Shown here piece by piece: positions 23,864 to 32,235 of a DNA stretch of 64,000 bases. Below the pieces are notes generated by a model. It worked only from the letters and a program-made list of their open reading frames with translations. It was not told the DNA's origin and searched no databases. Source of the stretch: Paenibacillus_F chitinolyticus_A (lineage in GTDB: Bacteria > Bacillota > Bacilli > Paenibacillales > NBRC-103111); contig NZ_CP173427.1 of the NCBI RefSeq assembly GCF_045038035.1, forward strand, positions 5,922,485 to 5,986,484, given 5' to 3'. Position 1 is the stretch's first letter; every line of letters begins with the position of its first letter. The position numbers and the translations under genes were made by a program.

Positions 23864-25201
23864 CTATTTGGACTCGGTGAGCCGGCCTACAAGCAGCCCG
23901 TACATCAATAGAGCGAACAAGGTAATTGCAGCAAGGATCCATAACACCGTTCCAAAAGATACTACATCCATTAGAGACGCGGTATAGGTGATGCCTATGG
24001 AAACGGCTACATTCAACACCAAGTTGTAGAATCCAATGGCTGTTCCCGACCTTTCTACAGGAATGGAGCGTATGCATGAATCGAGCATAGGTGCGTACAT
24101 GAATGCGAATGCCCCCGAGAACAGCAGCATGGAGAGAACATATACAGTAACCGAGCCTCCAATAAGGCCGGGCAAAGCCAGGCTGCATACGATAATGGCC
24201 ATAGCAATGGAAACCGCTTGCTTATTGGTCAATACTTTTGCTATTTTTCCCGACAGCGATCCGACCAGTATCGCCGTTACATAACCTGGTATCAGCAGGA
24301 GGGAGATCGTGTCGAGCTGAAGATTGTACATTTTCTGAAGCAGGAATGGGAAAATAAAGATGTAGCCCAGTTGAACGGAATAAATCACAAAGGCGATGGC
24401 AAGAACGGCCGCAAACCGTTTATTCTGGAAAAAGGAAATCCCGATGAACGACTTCTTGCTCTTGCTGATATAGCCAAGAAATAGGGCTGCTGCGGCTGCG
24501 AAGCTCACAATAAAGATCCAGTTGAAATCCGTTAAATACATCATGACTGATGTAGCAACGGCGGATATTAGAAGCAGACCGATAAAATCAACATGACTCT
24601 TCCGGGATTGTTCCTTCGGCAAATATTTAAGAATGAAGGGAAGCAGGATTAAGGACAGCAGCGGGATTAAGAATAACGTGGACCAATTTAAATAGGTAGA
24701 CACGTAACCCCCCGTAATGGAACCGATAACAAGAGAAAGCGAATAGCTGCTTGTGCTGAGTCCCAGGAACTTTTTCTGCTCCTCTTTGGGCAGGTGTTTC
24801 GTTACATAAATAACATATAAAGTTTCAGCCGCGGCCAGGCCTGCCGTCTGGATCATACGGGCTATAATAACGAGCAGATAAGAGTGTTGAAAAATAAAAC
24901 CGAGAATAGAACCGATGCAGATTAAGATAATCCCTGCACTCAGCAGCTTTCGGATACTGATCGTGTCGGCCAAAGAAGCATAGATGACAGCGCCGATTCC
25001 AATCACAAGTCCAGCTAATGAGGCTTGCCAGCTAACCGCAGCTGCCGAGATTCCCAGATCATCGGCTATTGCTACCGAAACCAACTTGAATGAGTTGTCG
25101 ACGATCAAGGCAAAAACGAAAAAGAGCAGAATCACAGGCACGGCCCTTTTGGGCTGAAAGGATGGGGCAGTTTGCGGTGTTTGTTCAGTTGTTGCAGCCA
25201 T
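23864..25201 (-). CDS. MFS transporter
   Basis: A 445-residue major facilitator with 14 or so hydrophobic segments and a short cytosolic N-terminus. Landmarks are the loop 2-3 pattern GAVIYASLADTISIRKLLSA and RMIQTAGLAAAETLYVIYVT. The general layout fits drug:H+ antiporter-2-like carriers. The start is ATG 25201 with AAGAAAGGA upstream. It lies 30 bp downstream of deoD on the same strand, so it may move nucleosides or bases or export a toxic analogue; this is inference from context. Confidence 0.88.
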   Translation of the reverse strand: MAATTEQTPQTAPSFQPKRAVPVILLFFVFALIVDNSFKLVSVAIADDLGISAAAVSWQASLAGLVIGIGAVIYASLADTISIRKLLSAGIILICIGSILGFIFQHSYLLVIIARMIQTAGLAAAETLYVIYVTKHLPKEEQKKFLGLSTSSYSLSLVIGSITGGYVSTYLNWSTLFLIPLLSLILLPFILKYLPKEQSRKSHVDFIGLLLISAVATSVMMYLTDFNWIFIVSFAAAAALFLGYISKSKKSFIGISFFQNKRFAAVLAIAFVIYSVQLGYIFIFPFLLQKMYNLQLDTISLLLIPGYVTAILVGSLSGKIAKVLTNKQAVSIAMAIIVCSLALPGLIGGSVTVYVLSMLLFSGAFAFMYAPMLDSCIRSIPVERSGTAIGFYNLVLNVAVSIGITYTASLMDVVSFGTVLWILAAITLFALLMYGLLVGRLTESK

Positions 25202-25231
25202 TAGCCACATTCCTTTCTTGGAATCAATTGA

Positions 25232-25948
25232 TTAAGCAAGTTCCAGTGCAATTTCCATCATTTTAGTGAAAGCTGTCTGTCTTTCTTCGGTGGTCGTGGA
25301 TTCATGTCTGAAAATATGATCGCTGATCGTCAAGATGCACAGTGCGTTAACGCCCGCATGAGCTGCATTCATATACAGGCCTGCAGATTCCATCTCGGCG
25401 CATAGAATGCCCATTTCACTCCATCTCTTCAGCGCCGTCGGATCCGCATTATAGAAGATGTCACTGGAGAGCACATTGCCTACATGAACCTTCTGCCCCT
25501 GCGCGTCTGCTATTTTCTTGGCCTTTTCCAACAGCTCGAATGATGCCGTAATCGAATAGTGACCCGGGAGATTGTACTGGTGTCCATAATTGGAATCGGT
25601 TGCAGAACCCATTGCGAAAACGATGTCATACAGGTTCAAATGATCTTGAATCGCTCCTGCGGAACCGATTCGAATGAGATTCTTAACACCGAATACATGA
25701 ATCAGCTCCCATGAATACAGACTCATGCTTGGAGTTCCCATTCCGGTTCCCATCACGGATATTTTTCTCCCCTTGAAAGTTCCCGTGTAGCCCAGCATAC
25801 CGCGGACTTCATTGAACTGGACGACATTATCCAAAAAGTTCTCTGCAATAAACTTCGCTCTTAAGGGATCGCCCGGCAATAAAATCGTCTCGGCGATCTC
25901 TGCTCCTCCGGGTTGAATATGCGGCGTTTCTTTAGCGGATGTACTCAT
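25232..25948 (-). CDS. deoD: purine nucleoside phosphorylase DeoD
   Basis: Cytosolic trimeric/hexameric-type phosphorylase that splits purine (deoxy)ribonucleosides with phosphate into base and (deoxy)ribose-1-phosphate. About 238 residues, as usual. Conserved motifs: LLPGDPLRAKFIAE, GYTGTFKGRKISVMGTGMGT, RIGSAGAIQ, CAEMESAGLY (ribose contact) and LTISDHIF with the catalytic Asp. ATG 25948 has AAGGAGAG upstream. It heads a two-gene unit with an MFS carrier, while a GntR regulator lies 200 bp upstream on the same strand behind its own terminator. Confidence 0.95.
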   Translation of the reverse strand: MSTSAKETPHIQPGGAEIAETILLPGDPLRAKFIAENFLDNVVQFNEVRGMLGYTGTFKGRKISVMGTGMGTPSMSLYSWELIHVFGVKNLIRIGSAGAIQDHLNLYDIVFAMGSATDSNYGHQYNLPGHYSITASFELLEKAKKIADAQGQKVHVGNVLSSDIFYNADPTALKRWSEMGILCAEMESAGLYMNAAHAGVNALCILTISDHIFRHESTTTEERQTAFTKMMEIALELA

Positions 25949-25969
25949 TTTAACTCTCCTTTTTACAAA

Positions 25970-25998
25970 TTGGTATAGTTGTATAATAAGTTGTCTAA
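25970..25998 (-). promoter_or_regulatory. repeated TTG-box region before deoD
   Basis: Three related octamers, TTGGTATA (25970), TTGTATAA (25979) and TTGTCTAA (25991), lie in the deoD promoter region. They could be half-sites for the neighbouring GntR/UTRA regulator. The match to a known operator is weak. Confidence 0.35.
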
Positions 25999-26100
25999 TT
26001 TGTTCATGGATAAAGTACCATAAATCGCGTTCCTTTATCAACTAATTTTTTCTGGATAAATGTCGAGTTTTCCATACTTTAGGCAGTCAGCTAAGCAAAA

Positions 26101-26137
26101 AGGCAGTGATCTCTCCTTCATGGAGAAACCACTGCCC
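26101..26137. terminator. terminator between the GntR gene and deoD
   Basis: GGCAGTG and CACTGCC form the outer stem, with an inner CTCC/GGAG stem. It follows the GntR stop codon on the minus strand and ends in T residues on that strand. Confidence 0.7.
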
Positions 26138-26154
26138 TGCAATTATATTACGTC

Positions 26155-26910
26155 CTATTTTTTCGAAGCGTTGATCACAATCCGGCTAAATTCTTTAGGA
26201 ATATAATATTTATTGTAAACAATAGGGTACGGTTCATTTACATATAGACTTTCCAGCAGCAAGTCGCACCCCTCGCCGGCATCAAGTTCAAATTTTTGAG
26301 ACGAGGTATTCATCACCGTGGAATGTTTGACCTCCACCGTTGCAGAGTTAGCCAGCTCATATACCTTATTCTCAAGCATGTCCAACAGCTGCCCTTCATT
26401 TTGGAGGTCCAGGTTCAATTCTGTTACGGCTTCGATTGCCATAAAGGTAAATCCGAAAGCCACCGCCTGTCCTTTACTCATATACCAACGCTCAACGGCT
26501 ACCACCGCCGTGGCTTTCCTTTTCAGGACCTCTTTGGTGTAGTCACTCTCCAAGTCCAGTCTGAACTGGATGTCGACATGATCAATGTTCTCTGTATGGC
26601 ACTTATAAATAGGGTTTCCGATTTTATCCAGTCCATCGTTTCTCTGCACAATCCGAGATTGGGTAACAAAGTTTCCTCTGCCATGAATACTCTTTACCAG
26701 CCCGTCATCCTGCAATAGAGCTAATGCTTGTCTTAACGTCATTCTGCTTACGTCGAACATTTTGGCAAGTTCAGGTTCAGCAGGCAATTGACTATTGGAG
26801 GGGAACACGCCACTCATGATTTTTTTGAACAGTTCATTGTATACGGTAAGGTATAGCGGTTGTTTTACTTTGGGTAGATGTTCCGGCTTTATTTCCACTG
26901 GTCCACACAC
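26155..26910 (-). CDS. GntR-family regulator with UTRA domain
   Basis: A 251-residue regulator. The winged helix occupies about 15-85 (VYNELFKKIMSGVFPSNSQL, SRMTLRQALALLQDDGLVKS, GRGNFV). The UTRA ligand-binding domain follows (about 105-245), with the typical VVAVERWYMSKGQAVAFGFT and IVYNKYYIP. UTRA domains bind small sugars, amino sugars, nucleosides or related phosphates. With deoD and a carrier directly downstream, a nucleoside or sugar phosphate ligand is a reasonable guess. The start is uncertain: GTG 26910 or GTG 26898, neither with a strong ribosome site. Confidence 0.88.
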   Translation of the reverse strand: MCGPVEIKPEHLPKVKQPLYLTVYNELFKKIMSGVFPSNSQLPAEPELAKMFDVSRMTLRQALALLQDDGLVKSIHGRGNFVTQSRIVQRNDGLDKIGNPIYKCHTENIDHVDIQFRLDLESDYTKEVLKRKATAVVAVERWYMSKGQAVAFGFTFMAIEAVTELNLDLQNEGQLLDMLENKVYELANSATVEVKHSTVMNTSSQKFELDAGEGCDLLLESLYVNEPYPIVYNKYYIPKEFSRIVINASKK

Positions 26911-27126
26911 CTATTCTCTATATTCATCCATTATCGCCTATTATATCACACCTGTAATCGTTGAGTTTGGGCGGATCTTGCTGCCAGAGGCTGGTTCATA
27001 ACCCAGGCGAAAAAGGCAGCTGTTAGGTGAAATAGCGCTTGTTCATTTTATTAAATTGCCTGCCAGAGTAACACATCTGCTTCGCCTACAATATGATGAG
27101 TCTAGAAATCTAAAGAGGTGAGCCGA

Positions 27127-27570
27127 ATGGCAGTCGTAAAAGCCAGGGAACAGGATATTAATATGTTGGCAAGGTTGCTTCGAGCCGAAGCCGAGACCGA
27201 AGGCGAACAGGGCATGCTCCTTGTCGGGAATGTCGGCATTAACCGAGTAAGAGCGAATTGCTCCGATTTTAAAGGAATCCGGACCATTCCCCAGATGATC
27301 AACCAGCCGCATGCGTTCGAAGCATTGCAGCATGGTTTGTATTATCAAAAAGCAAGAGAGAGAGAACGCCGTCTGGCGCAGCGGGCTGTGAATGGGGAGC
27401 GGAATTGGCCGGGTAAATTCTCCCTGTGGTATTTCCGTCCAGGGACGTTCGAAAACCCCGGACCATGTCCGCCAACTTGGTATAATCAGCCGCTCGCGGG
27501 ACGATGGAAGAAGCACTGTTTTTATGAACCGACCGCGGAAGAATGTGAAAATATATATAACACGTTTTAA
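27127..27570 (+). CDS. cwlJ: spore cortex-lytic/germination hydrolase CwlJ
   Basis: A 147-residue SleB/CwlJ-domain cell wall hydrolase that degrades spore cortex during germination. The sequence follows B. subtilis CwlJ closely: MAVVKAREQDINMLARLLRA, EGEQGMLLVGNVGINRVRAN, CSDFKGIRTIPQMI, NWPGKFSLWYFRPG, and the terminal HCFYEPTAEECENIYNTF. The catalytic Glu lies in LRAEAE. As in CwlJ there is no signal peptide; the protein is laid down in the spore coat. ATG 27127 follows AGAGGTGAG. A CCTACAAT at 27085-27092 resembles a sigma-E -10 box, in keeping with mother-cell expression. gerQ, its usual partner, is not adjacent. A terminator hairpin lies at 27656-27672. Confidence 0.95.
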   Translation: MAVVKAREQDINMLARLLRAEAETEGEQGMLLVGNVGINRVRANCSDFKGIRTIPQMINQPHAFEALQHGLYYQKARERERRLAQRAVNGERNWPGKFSLWYFRPGTFENPGPCPPTWYNQPLAGRWKKHCFYEPTAEECENIYNTF

Positions 27571-27655
27571 TTTTATAAACGAAAAGAGCTCAGGATCTCT
27601 TAAACCTGACTTGTCCCAGCCATATGCCGGTTGGCAGAACTTTATCTCATTAAGT

Positions 27656-27672
27656 GCCGCGTAAATCGCGGC
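27656..27672 (+). terminator. terminator after cwlJ
   Basis: GCCGCG (27656-27661) pairs with CGCGGC (27667-27672), followed by TTCTTT. Confidence 0.6.
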
Positions 27673-27843
27673 TTCTTTGGGTTTAGTGGAATAAAGTCGT
27701 TGTCACGTGAAGGGGGAAACAAGGGTTAGTCGACAGAGAATGGATTTTTAATGCTGCTTCCTTGTAACATTCGATGATATCGAGATCGCAAGTTAGGCTT
27801 CATCAAAGGAATTTCCTTGTTTTTGTCGAAAATAGGTTGGATT

Positions 27844-30800
27844 ATGATGACAAAACGAAAAACAGTCCTTATTACAGGCTCATTCCTTATCGCCTTACTC
27901 CTGATTCGAATCATCTGGGCTTTACTTCTGGCGCCGCCGGATCACCCTCGTGCCGTTCGGGGCGAATTGGATTTGCGCGGCTTCGACTTCACCGAGGATC
28001 GCACGGTTGCATTAGACGGAGATTGGGAGTTCTATCCCGGCAAGTTTGTGATGCAAAGCGGGTCGGACGCAATCTCATCCGGAGAGGGAAGGGTACTCAT
28101 TCAAGTTCCCGGCAAGTGGGACTCGTCCATATCCGCGCATAACTCGCCATATGGCTATGGCTCCTATCGTCTGCGCGTCAAGGTCAACCCGGATAACGAG
28201 CTAACCTATGGCATCCGCGTTTCGAACGTGCGTACTTCAGCCGAACTTTATGTGAATAATCGTCTTGTGGCGGGGGAGGGCCAGCCGGCGAAGAACAAAC
28301 AACAGTATACCGCCCGAAGCATGCCTTACACCGCTGCTTTCAGAGCCGATACAGGCGAAATCGATATTGTCGTACAAGCTGCGAATTATGACAACAGCAA
28401 CAAAGGCGGTTTGGTAGAATCGATCAGGTTCGGCAGCGAACGTGCGATAGATAAAGAAGTAGGGTTTTCCGTCAACATGCAGGTAGTCGTATGTATCGTT
28501 CTGATGATTCATGCCTTGTATGCGCTTATTCTGTATGCGATCGGCACCCGACAAAAAGCTTTGATCTACTTCTTTATGCTCGTTGTAAGTGCCATTGCCA
28601 TGACATTGCTCGACGATGATAAGCTTTTGCTAGTCTGGCTGCCGGCCATCAACTATGAGTGGTCCATTAAACTCATTCTTCTATCCTTTATTGGAGTAGG
28701 CGCCTTCCTGCTGCAGTTGGCCAAAAATCTTTTGCCGGAGCATGCGAAAAACAGAGTGTTCCGCTGGTTCCCCGTGCTCTGTGCGATTGCCGCTCTTTCG
28801 GTTGTGTTGTTGCCGGCCAGGTTCGCTCTGGGAGGGTTGACCGTATACTACACCTTAGATTTGCTCGCTTGCCTTTACTTTCTGACGTTCTCGCTGCGTA
28901 CGGTCCTGAAGAGCGATAAGGATGCCATTTATTTGGTCGTTGGCCTAACCTGTGTTTTGACAAATATCATTGGGGGTTACCTCAAGGGTCTGCTCGGTAC
29001 GGGCTATTACCCGATCGACCTGATCGTTGCGTTTCTCGCTTTTGCGTCTTTCTGGTTCAAACGTTATTTCCGTCATTCCGACCAAACGGCGAAACTCGCT
29101 CAGAAGCTTCAGAAAGCGGACAAGCTGAAGGACGACTTCCTGGCCAACACCTCCCATGAATTGCGAAATCCGCTGCATGGCATTCTTAACATCGCCCAGA
29201 CCGTTCTGGATACCGGAATGAAAGATCAAGACGGTAAATCCAGAGAGAACATGCAGCTGCTTATTTCCGTAGGCAAGCGAATGTCATACATGCTTAACGA
29301 TCTGCTGGACATGACGCGGCTTCAGGAGAACGGCATCCGTTTGCAAATGGGGAGTGTCCGCGTTCAGGGAGTCGCATCCGGCGTAGCTGATATGCTTCGT
29401 TTCATGACGGAAGGCAAGCCGATTCGCATCGTCAACGACATTCCGGCCAACTTCCCTACTATCACGGCCGATGAAAACCGGCTTACGCAAATTTTGTTCA
29501 ACCTGCTTCACAATGCGGTAAAATACACAGACCAAGGAGAGATCACAATAAAGGCCGAGGTCAAGGACGGTAAGGCGAAGATATTTATCGCAGACACCGG
29601 CATCGGGATAGATCTAGAAACGCAGCAAAGGATGTTTGCACCCTACGAACAGGGGGACTCTGGCATAACGGCACCTGGAGGCGGACTCGGGCTCGGGTTA
29701 AGTATATGCAAACAGCTGGTGGAGCTGCATGGAAGCACGTTGGAGGTTGACTCTATTCCCGGCCAAGGTTCGGTATTCAGCTTTACCTTGCAGTTATCCG
29801 ATTCATCCATCGTACAATGCGATACGGCCATGATCGCTCCGGTATCGACCGTTTATGCAGAAGCGGCGGTTTCCGATTCCTCTGAACCTCGCGATGGCAT
29901 TTCCATGCCGGAATCGACGATGGGTTCGGACCGGCCAAACCTTCTGGTTATAGACGACGATGCCGTCAATTTAAATATATTGAGCAGCCTTCTAACTTCT
30001 GAAAAGTATAACGTCGTCACCGCTGCAAGCGGACGGGACGCAATTGCCATTCTGGATACCAGAGAATGGGACTTGATCATTACCGACATCATGATGCCGA
30101 ATATGTCGGGATACGAATTGTCCCGATTCGTTCGTGAGCGCTTCTCCGTCTCGGAGCTTCCCATTCTGCTTCTGACCGCCCGCAGCAGGCCGGAAGATAT
30201 GGATGCCGGATTCCTGTCGGGTGCCAACGATTACGTGACGAAGCCCGTTGATGCGATGGAACTGAAGTCCAGAGTACGGGCGTTGACCGAATTGAAGCAA
30301 TCCGTGCGCGAAAAGCTGCGCATGGAAGCGGCATGGCTTCAGGCGCAAATTCAACCGCATTTTCTGTACAACACGCTCAATTCGATAGCCGCTCTCAGCG
30401 AAATCGATAATGATAAAATGAGCGCGTTGCTTGAAGCATTCGGCCATTACTTGCGGGCAAGCTTCGATTTTCGGAATTTGGAACGGCTTGTTCCGCTTGA
30501 GCATGAGCTTGGTTTGGTCCGCTCTTATTTGTATATCGAAAAGGAACGTTTTGATGACAGATTAGACATTCGCTGGGAGGTGGACGTAAGGTCTCATGTG
30601 CAAGTCCCTCCTCTTAGCATCCAGCCTCTTGTCGAGAACGCCATACGACACGGCCTGCTAAGCCGTGAGGAAGGCGGGGAAATTCATATTCGGATTACCG
30701 CAAAAGAAAAGGAGGCGGAAATTTCGGTCGCAGATAACGGTATAGGGATGGATGAGGAGAAGGTACGGCGAGTCCTGGATAGCCGCTTGGACGCAAAGGC

Positions 30801-30915
30801 GGGAATCGGCTTGTATAATACGGATCGACGATTAAAGCAGCTATACGGCAAAGGGTTGCAAATCCGGAGCTTTCCCAATCAAGGCACAACTGTCAGCTTT
30901 GTCGTGCCCGAATAA
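27844..30915 (+). CDS. hybrid sensor kinase: 7TM region, HisKA, HATPase, REC, LytS-type kinase
   Basis: A protein of about 1,020 residues. After an N-terminal membrane helix comes an extracellular galactose-binding-like domain (about 40-200), then seven membrane helices (7TMR-DISM type, about 210-400). A histidine kinase follows with H-box NTSHELRNPLHG (around residue 436), N-box LFNLLHNAVKYT and G-boxes DTGIGID and GGLGLGLSI. Next is a receiver domain (LLVIDDDAVNLN, phosphoacceptor Asp in IITDIMMPNMSG, Lys in VTKPVD). A second kinase module of His_kinase/LytS type ends the protein (QIQPHFLYNTLNSIA, LVENAIRHG, VADNGIGMD). Start at ATG 27844 or 27847 is weakly supported. Its stop overlaps the convergent SARP-like regulator by 37 bp; the two are very probably a pair. 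Confidence 0.92.
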   Translation: MMTKRKTVLITGSFLIALLLIRIIWALLLAPPDHPRAVRGELDLRGFDFTEDRTVALDGDWEFYPGKFVMQSGSDAISSGEGRVLIQVPGKWDSSISAHNSPYGYGSYRLRVKVNPDNELTYGIRVSNVRTSAELYVNNRLVAGEGQPAKNKQQYTARSMPYTAAFRADTGEIDIVVQAANYDNSNKGGLVESIRFGSERAIDKEVGFSVNMQVVVCIVLMIHALYALILYAIGTRQKALIYFFMLVVSAIAMTLLDDDKLLLVWLPAINYEWSIKLILLSFIGVGAFLLQLAKNLLPEHAKNRVFRWFPVLCAIAALSVVLLPARFALGGLTVYYTLDLLACLYFLTFSLRTVLKSDKDAIYLVVGLTCVLTNIIGGYLKGLLGTGYYPIDLIVAFLAFASFWFKRYFRHSDQTAKLAQKLQKADKLKDDFLANTSHELRNPLHGILNIAQTVLDTGMKDQDGKSRENMQLLISVGKRMSYMLNDLLDMTRLQENGIRLQMGSVRVQGVASGVADMLRFMTEGKPIRIVNDIPANFPTITADENRLTQILFNLLHNAVKYTDQGEITIKAEVKDGKAKIFIADTGIGIDLETQQRMFAPYEQGDSGITAPGGGLGLGLSICKQLVELHGSTLEVDSIPGQGSVFSFTLQLSDSSIVQCDTAMIAPVSTVYAEAAVSDSSEPRDGISMPESTMGSDRPNLLVIDDDAVNLNILSSLLTSEKYNVVTAASGRDAIAILDTREWDLIITDIMMPNMSGYELSRFVRERFSVSELPILLLTARSRPEDMDAGFLSGANDYVTKPVDAMELKSRVRALTELKQSVREKLRMEAAWLQAQIQPHFLYNTLNSIAALSEIDNDKMSALLEAFGHYLRASFDFRNLERLVPLEHELGLVRSYLYIEKERFDDRLDIRWEVDVRSHVQVPPLSIQPLVENAIRHGLLSREEGGEIHIRITAKEKEAEISVADNGIGMDEEKVRRVLDSRLDAKAGIGLYNTDRRLKQLYGKGLQIRSFPNQGTTVSFVVPE

Positions 30916-32045
30916 AGGAAGGAATTTTTCCATTGTGTATACCATTCCAGTATGCCGGTACTAGGACCGGCCTCCGCTTCCTGTTCCAATAGCCGGGTCA
31001 GAAATTCATATTGTTTTTGGACGGAATCCGCGTCATTCAGCCGGGCATATATCTTCATAAGCGCGAGATAACTATCTTCATACAGAGGTTCCTGCTTTTG
31101 GATTTGATGGTAAACACCGAGCGCTTCCATATTCATGTCGCGAGATCCATAGAATTGCCCCAATTGTTGGGCATGCTGTAACCATAGCGCTTTAAGCCTT
31201 TGGCGTTCACTCTCCGCCCATACGTAATGATCCTCTTCGTAAAAATCGCCGCGATACCTATCGAGCAGTCGCTGATGTTCGGGGGCTTGCTCGAGGGAAA
31301 CAGGGTTTAATCGGCGCAGCTCATGCTCCCATTCTTCCGCGTCAATTCGCAGCCGTTTCGGCTCAAGGACATATCCATACTGAGCGTATCGGATCGAGAT
31401 ATAGCCTTCTCCGACTGTATCCTTCCATACGCTGCGAATCCGATTAATACTCGTCTGCAGATTGGCGAGCCCTTTGCGTTCGTCCAATTCCGGCCAAAGC
31501 AATTCCAGCAAGGCATTCTTGCTAATCACTTTCCCCCGGTGATATAGCAAGTAGGCAAACAACTCTTTCGCCTTCGTCGTTCTCCACTTCAGGAATTCCA
31601 ATTCCCCGTTCGGCTTCCGGATTTGCATATCACCCAAGCAATGGTACAACAATTCTTCATCTTTCGTCGGCTCCGGATGATGCTCAACAACGCGTTCCCG
31701 CAGACGCTGTATGGTCCGGCTCAACCGGTCGCGTCTTAACGGCTTCATCAGGTAATCGGTCGCATCCAGTTCGAATGCCTCAACCGCGTATTCGTCATAG
31801 GCTGTCACATAAATGATCTTCGTGTCCGGCGAGATAGAACGTATCCGCTCTGATGCCCTCAAACCATTTAACCCCGGCATCTGAATATCCAGAAAGACGG
31901 CGTCGGGTTGTGTTTCGCCAATCTGACTGATCGCTAATTCTGTCTTCGAGAAGGAGCCGGTGACTTTGCAATCAGGATACTCCTCCAGCATTTTTTCTAA
32001 CCTGATTAATGCAAGCCGCTCATCGTCTACCAGCATGACTTTCAT
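30879..32045 (-). CDS. response regulator with SARP/BTAD output
   Basis: A 388-residue regulator. The receiver domain (1-120) shows VMLVDDERLAL, phosphoacceptor Asp in AVFLDIQMPG, and Lys in YLMKPLRRD. It is followed by an OmpR-like winged helix (about 145-230: AKELFAYLLYHRGKVISKNA, LQTSINRIRSVW) and a bacterial transcriptional activation domain (BTAD, about 240-375). This is the architecture of SARP-type activators, which bind direct repeats next to the -10 box. ATG 32045 has GGGGGTA upstream. The hybrid kinase converges on it, and the divergent SLH gene carries a fitting repeat promoter. Confidence 0.92.
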   Translation of the reverse strand: MKVMLVDDERLALIRLEKMLEEYPDCKVTGSFSKTELAISQIGETQPDAVFLDIQMPGLNGLRASERIRSISPDTKIIYVTAYDEYAVEAFELDATDYLMKPLRRDRLSRTIQRLRERVVEHHPEPTKDEELLYHCLGDMQIRKPNGELEFLKWRTTKAKELFAYLLYHRGKVISKNALLELLWPELDERKGLANLQTSINRIRSVWKDTVGEGYISIRYAQYGYVLEPKRLRIDAEEWEHELRRLNPVSLEQAPEHQRLLDRYRGDFYEEDHYVWAESERQRLKALWLQHAQQLGQFYGSRDMNMEALGVYHQIQKQEPLYEDSYLALMKIYARLNDADSVQKQYEFLTRLLEQEAEAGPSTGILEWYTQWKNSFLYSGTTKLTVVP

Positions 32046-32133
32046 TCGGATACCCCCAACCATCGGACCTGGAATCTCTATTTCCCGTGCTATAACTATA
32101 TCGGCAAGACGGGATTTCTATTTCATTCATTGT

Positions 32134-32166
32134 GGTTAGAGTTTGGTTAGAGGTTTTGTCTATAAT
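32134..32166 (+). promoter_or_regulatory. SARP-type activator site and -10 before the SLH gene
   Basis: GGTTAGAG occurs at 32134-32141 and again at 32145-32152, 11 bp apart. Exactly eight bases follow before TATAAT (32161-32166). There is no good -35, so an activator is needed. SARP proteins are known to bind heptamer repeats with an 11-bp period ending 8 bp upstream of the -10. Confidence 0.8.
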
Positions 32167-32235
32167 GTTGTGCATAGAAAACCGTACTTACGGCCTCTTC
32201 GCTATGAGTAAGGGTAATTCAAAGGAGATGATGAA

